The position numbers and the translations under genes were made by a program. From JAGNKE01 sp965230245 (lineage in GTDB: Bacteria; Pseudomonadota; Alphaproteobacteria; Micavibrionales; Micavibrionaceae), in assembly GCA_965230245.1 (NCBI GenBank), contig OZ246000.1:1736001-1800000 (forward strand): a stretch of 64,000 nucleotides of DNA. Direction: 5' to 3'. Below, one piece after another: positions 60,855 through 64,000 of the stretch (its first letter is position 1; every line of letters begins with the position of its first letter). The notes below the pieces were generated by a model that saw only the letters and a program-made list of their open reading frames with translations, was not told the DNA's origin and searched no databases.

Positions 60855-61781
60855 TTGAATAACGCGCCGCAATGGAAAAATCAGCTGGATAAGCTTATGA
60901 AACCTTTGGCAAAAAACGCCTGGGCTCCGAAATTGGAAGAATGTGATCCGATGTACGAAGGCTCGAAATATTTTGGCATACCGTGGATGCCGAAGGGCGG
61001 TCGCTGGCCGACATTCGAAAAGACAAAAATGACATTTCTCCTGCAACTCGACCTATCCGAATTGCCTGCTGAAATGACGGATGAACTAGGAATAAAAGAG
61101 GGGCTTCTGCAGTTTTTTCGAAGCGATGAAGGCTACTCAGAAAACTACAAGGATAGTTTGGTGCGCATTGTAAACCCGAAAAAGGAGGAGGGCGGTTACA
61201 AAAAGCCGTCTAAATCAAAGAACAATCCGCAACCTCCGACACCAGAAGAAATGGCCAAGTTTAAATCTTATTCTTTCAAAGAACTGTATTCAGACCGTGA
61301 AGCCATTCGCCTGAAAGACAAAATACATGCTTACACCGCCGCGGCAGGGAGAGAAGACAGGATGACAAAGGGGCCGGCATTTAAAATTACATCTTGGGAA
61401 AAACTCAACGATTACCCGCACTTTAATGAATTCTCTAAATATGAAAAGGGCGCTCTTTTTCCGGAACTCGAAGTGAAATTTGAGGAAATGGATGACATTG
61501 CGGAGGCCGATATTGAGGAGCCGCTCTGGGATACGATTTATTACTCTGAGGATGATCAATATGACATAGCCAAGTACCAGTGTCAGGACACTGATAAACT
61601 CGGCGGATATCCGTGCTGGGTGCAGGGCATAGAAACCCCAGAAATTAAAAAAGAAAAAATGAAAATGTTCATGCAACTTTCGCAAAATGGACACGGCGCA
61701 TTCGACATAGACGGCAACGGTCAGATATTCTTCCTGCCGTCCGATCCGACTGTCCTGAAATTTGTGTGGGCATGCACTTAA
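60855..61781 (+). CDS. DUF1963 (YwqG-like) protein
   Basis: A 308-residue soluble protein with a TTG start and a good GGAGAAG ribosome site. DUF1963 hallmarks are SKYFGIPWMPKGGRWPTFEKTKMTFLLQLDLSELP near the N-terminus and DKLGGYPCWVQG with a late FMQLSQNGHGAFDIDGNGQIFFLPSD. The family is widespread, with a beta-rich fold, and its role is unknown. Monocistronic: flanking gaps of about 200 and 117 bases. The TTG start may lower expression. Confidence 0.9.
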   Translation: MNNAPQWKNQLDKLMKPLAKNAWAPKLEECDPMYEGSKYFGIPWMPKGGRWPTFEKTKMTFLLQLDLSELPAEMTDELGIKEGLLQFFRSDEGYSENYKDSLVRIVNPKKEEGGYKKPSKSKNNPQPPTPEEMAKFKSYSFKELYSDREAIRLKDKIHAYTAAAGREDRMTKGPAFKITSWEKLNDYPHFNEFSKYEKGALFPELEVKFEEMDDIAEADIEEPLWDTIYYSEDDQYDIAKYQCQDTDKLGGYPCWVQGIETPEIKKEKMKMFMQLSQNGHGAFDIDGNGQIFFLPSDPTVLKFVWACT

Positions 61782-61898
61782 AATCATACACGCAAGACCA
61801 GAGTCCTAAAAAACGCAAAGAAAGTTTGATTTACCGCGCAACTCCTTTATAAAACAGGACTTAAACGAAACAAATCTGTATATACGGGAAATAGAGCG

Positions 61899-63719
61899 AT
61901 GCACGCCTTCAGAACGCATACATGCGGCGAATTAAGAAAAGACCACGGTGGACAAGAGGTTAAACTCTCCGGCTGGATATCACGCGTACGGGACCACGGC
62001 GGGGTTCTGTTCATCGATTTGCGCGATAAATTCGGTGTAACACAATGTGTGGTAGAGGAGAATTCGCCCCTTCTCTCAGAAATCGAGAAATGGCGTGTTG
62101 AATCCGTTATCACGATCATCGGTAAGGTCACGCCGCGGACGCCCGAAACGGTAAACCCGAACATGCCGACCGGTGACATCGAAATTGTGATCGAACAGGC
62201 CGAGCTACAATCCGCAGCCGACGTCATCCCGTTTCAGGTTGCCGAAGACGATGGAGCGGGGGAAGACATCCGTTTGCGCTACCGCTACCTCGACCTGCGC
62301 CGCGAGAAAATGCAAAAGAACATCGGCCTTCGTAACAGCGTCATCCGCTCCATCCGCGAACGCATGTATGCGCAGGAGTTTCAGGAATTCCAGACACCGA
62401 TCTTAACGGCAAGCTCTCCCGAAGGCGCGCGCGACTACCTCGTGCCGTCCCGCCTGCACCCCGGCAAGTTCTACGCTCTCCCGCAAGCTCCGCAGCAGTT
62501 CAAACAGCTCCTGATGGTGAGCGGCTTTGATAAATATTTCCAGATAGCACCGTGTTTCCGTGACGAGGATGGCCGCGCTGACCGCCTCGCCGAATTTTAC
62601 CAGCTCGACATGGAAATGAGCTTTGCAACACAGGAAGATATCTTCGCCACCATGCGCCCCGTAATCGAAGGCGTCTTCGAAGAGTTCAACGATTTCACAG
62701 GCACACCGCACAAAATCGACTGGCAGCCCGACCTTGACTACAAAACCGCGATGCTGAAATACGGCTCCGACAAGCCAGACCTCAGAAACCCGCTGGAAAT
62801 TGTCGACGTGACAGAAGTCTTCGCCCGCGACGATGTGGAGTTCAAGGCCTTCAAGGGCACAATCGAAAAGGGCGGCGTCGTCCGCGCCATCCGCGCACCG
62901 AAGGTCTCCGACCAGCCGCGCAGCTTCTTTGATAAGCTCAACTCCTGGGCACAGGGGCAGGGCGCGCCGGGTCTGGGCTACATCCTCTTCGATAACGGCG
63001 AGGGCAAGGGCCCGATCGCAAAATTCGTCCCCGAAGCCGCACAAGCGCAGATGAAGGAAGTCGCAGGCCTCGAAGACGGCGATGCCATCTTCTTCGTCTG
63101 TAACAAGGAATCCGACGCCGCGAAATTCGCCGGCCTCGCCCGCGACGCCATCTGTGATGCGCTCCCCGAAGGCCACGCAGCCGAGCGCGAAAAGGGCGTG
63201 TTCAAATTCTGCTGGATCGTTGACTTCCCGATGTACGAATTCGACGAGAAAGCACAGAAGATCGACTTCTCCCACAACCCGTTCTCCATGCCGCAGGGTG
63301 GTTTGGAAGCCCTCGAAGGTAAAGAGCCGCTTGATATTCTCGCATTCCAATATGACTGTGTGTGTAACGGGTTTGAAATCGCATCAGGCGCAATTCGTAA
63401 CCACAAGGGCGAAATCATGGCCAAAGCCTTCGATATCGCCGGATACGACCGCGAAGTGCTGGAAAAGGAATTCGGCGGTATGCTGAACGCGTTCCGCTAC
63501 GGCGCGCCGCCGCACGGCGGCTGTGCGTTCGGGATCGACCGTTTGGTGATGCTGCTTGCGGATGAGCCGAACCTGCGCGAAGTCTACGCCTTCGTCATGA
63601 ACGGTCAATACGAAGACCACATGATGAACGCACCAAGCGACATCCGCCCCGACCAGCTCAAGGACCTGCACATCAAGCTGAACCTGCCGAAGGTCAAGGT
63701 CACCGACGCCGCGGAATAG
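61899..63719 (+). CDS. aspS: Aspartyl-tRNA synthetase
   Basis: A 606-residue bacterial-type class IIb synthetase. An N-terminal anticodon-binding OB domain (LSGWISRVRDHGGVLFIDLRDKFG), the catalytic domain with motif 2 in FRDEDGRADRLAEFYQLDMEMSF, a GAD insertion at about 290-410, and motif 3 GGCAFGIDRLVMLLA near the C-terminus. It charges tRNA-Asp; some alphaproteobacterial enzymes also mischarge tRNA-Asn, which cannot be judged here. It is followed one base later by a hydrolase gene. Confidence 0.98.
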   Translation: MHAFRTHTCGELRKDHGGQEVKLSGWISRVRDHGGVLFIDLRDKFGVTQCVVEENSPLLSEIEKWRVESVITIIGKVTPRTPETVNPNMPTGDIEIVIEQAELQSAADVIPFQVAEDDGAGEDIRLRYRYLDLRREKMQKNIGLRNSVIRSIRERMYAQEFQEFQTPILTASSPEGARDYLVPSRLHPGKFYALPQAPQQFKQLLMVSGFDKYFQIAPCFRDEDGRADRLAEFYQLDMEMSFATQEDIFATMRPVIEGVFEEFNDFTGTPHKIDWQPDLDYKTAMLKYGSDKPDLRNPLEIVDVTEVFARDDVEFKAFKGTIEKGGVVRAIRAPKVSDQPRSFFDKLNSWAQGQGAPGLGYILFDNGEGKGPIAKFVPEAAQAQMKEVAGLEDGDAIFFVCNKESDAAKFAGLARDAICDALPEGHAAEREKGVFKFCWIVDFPMYEFDEKAQKIDFSHNPFSMPQGGLEALEGKEPLDILAFQYDCVCNGFEIASGAIRNHKGEIMAKAFDIAGYDREVLEKEFGGMLNAFRYGAPPHGGCAFGIDRLVMLLADEPNLREVYAFVMNGQYEDHMMNAPSDIRPDQLKDLHIKLNLPKVKVTDAAE

Positions 63720-63720
63720 C

Positions 63721-64000
63721 ATGATCCGGACAAAAACCCGCAACATCCACGGCCTGGAGATCGGATACACCGACACGGGGCCATCAGACGGGCGGGTTTT
63801 GTTCGCCGTCCACGGGTTACTCTCGAACAGCCGCGACTTCGACGCGCTTGCACTGCAACTGGCGGAGCAGGGCATCCGCACCATCGCCATCGACCTGCCC
63901 GGACGCGGGAAAAGCGCATGGCTCCCCGATAAATCGCTCTACACCCCGCCGACATATATCCCGTATTGCCTCAACCTCGTAAACCATGTGACGGGCGGAA
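63721..64000 (+). CDS. Alpha/beta hydrolase, 5' part only
   Basis: The frame opens at an ATG one base after the aspS stop and continues past the right edge; 93 residues are visible. The start MIRTKTRNIHGLEIGYTDTG, LFAVHGLLSNSRDFDALA (oxyanion loop) and IAIDLPGRGKSAW are alpha/beta hydrolase features. The nucleophile elbow lies beyond the window. The tight spacing suggests co-translation with aspS. Confidence 0.85.
   Translation, partial: MIRTKTRNIHGLEIGYTDTGPSDGRVLFAVHGLLSNSRDFDALALQLAEQGIRTIAIDLPGRGKSAWLPDKSLYTPPTYIPYCLNLVNHVTGG

Noticed and set aside
62403..63350. A 315-residue minus-strand open frame inside aspS
   Set aside because: Antisense to aspS; no signature, and composition (Glu, Asp, Cys, Val rich) is a by-product of GC-rich codon use.
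1..64000. CRISPR array, tRNA/rRNA genes, insertion sequences or prophage
   Set aside because: No regularly spaced repeats, cloverleaf sequences, transposase motifs or phage structural genes were seen on either strand.

Overview
The window looks like chromosomal DNA of an alphaproteobacterium. Pointers are a HdaA-type initiator regulator carrying a sliding-clamp motif, a 50-residue aa3-type cytochrome oxidase subunit IV, ETF-ubiquinone oxidoreductase, an ispE/TPR-lipoprotein pair, a PodJ-like polar protein, and several GGAAC-N16/17-CGTT-like promoters of the kind read by alphaproteobacterial EcfG sigma factors. A lineage near Micavibrionales or Rhodospirillales is a guess from gene content only. 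I see no rRNA, tRNA, CRISPR array, IS element or prophage, and no gap longer than about 250 bases.

Layout. 1-2674 (minus): glucosylglycerate-type phosphorylase (cut by the left edge) overlapping a glycerate 2-kinase, divergent from typA (2878-4692). 4775-9511 (minus): three AIM24-family paralogues, an M48 protease with an N-terminal extension, and an unrecognised HExxH protein. 9703-16172 (plus): a TetR regulator with a palindromic operator, then a complete RND efflux operon (adaptor, pump, outer-membrane factor). 16209-17270: Ada repair protein/activator. 17430-25475: a cluster of small stress-type genes (acidic lipoprotein, YqaE/Pmp3, OmpA, DUF1328, entericidin-like lipoprotein, DUF2383, PRC-barrel-like protein) together with a CHASE3-PAS hybrid kinase, an ECF sigma factor and an OmpR-type regulator. 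Six EcfG-like promoter matches sit in front of these genes, so this is probably a locally encoded general-stress island.

25491-32567 (minus): purT, a 917-residue protein of unknown function with a small partner gene, then glutathione-dependent formaldehyde detoxification (class III ADH, S-formylglutathione hydrolase) and glyoxalase I. 32784-44144: PodJ-like coiled-coil/Sel1/peptidoglycan-binding protein, ispE, TPR lipoprotein, ETF-QO, family-4 type uracil-DNA glycosylase, soluble lytic transglycosylase, alpha/beta hydrolase, HisN-type phosphatase. 44222-49191: alaS, two small paralogous proteins, a RelA/SpoT-fold protein, ndk. 49195-52920: a 7TM-DISM hybrid kinase with REC and Hpt. 53034-64000: oxidase subunit IV, purN-purM, DUF2066, PerM-type permease, HdaA, SixA-type phosphatase, RNase D, a helical protein, DUF1963, aspS and the start of an alpha/beta hydrolase.

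The parts that best repay a second look are the stress island, the RelA/SpoT-fold protein with its synthetase residues kept, the 917-residue protein with a nuclease-like N-terminus, the AIM24/M48 operon, and the CsbD-like stub fused in tandem to a PRC-barrel-like gene. All family assignments come from reading motifs by eye; no database search was run.
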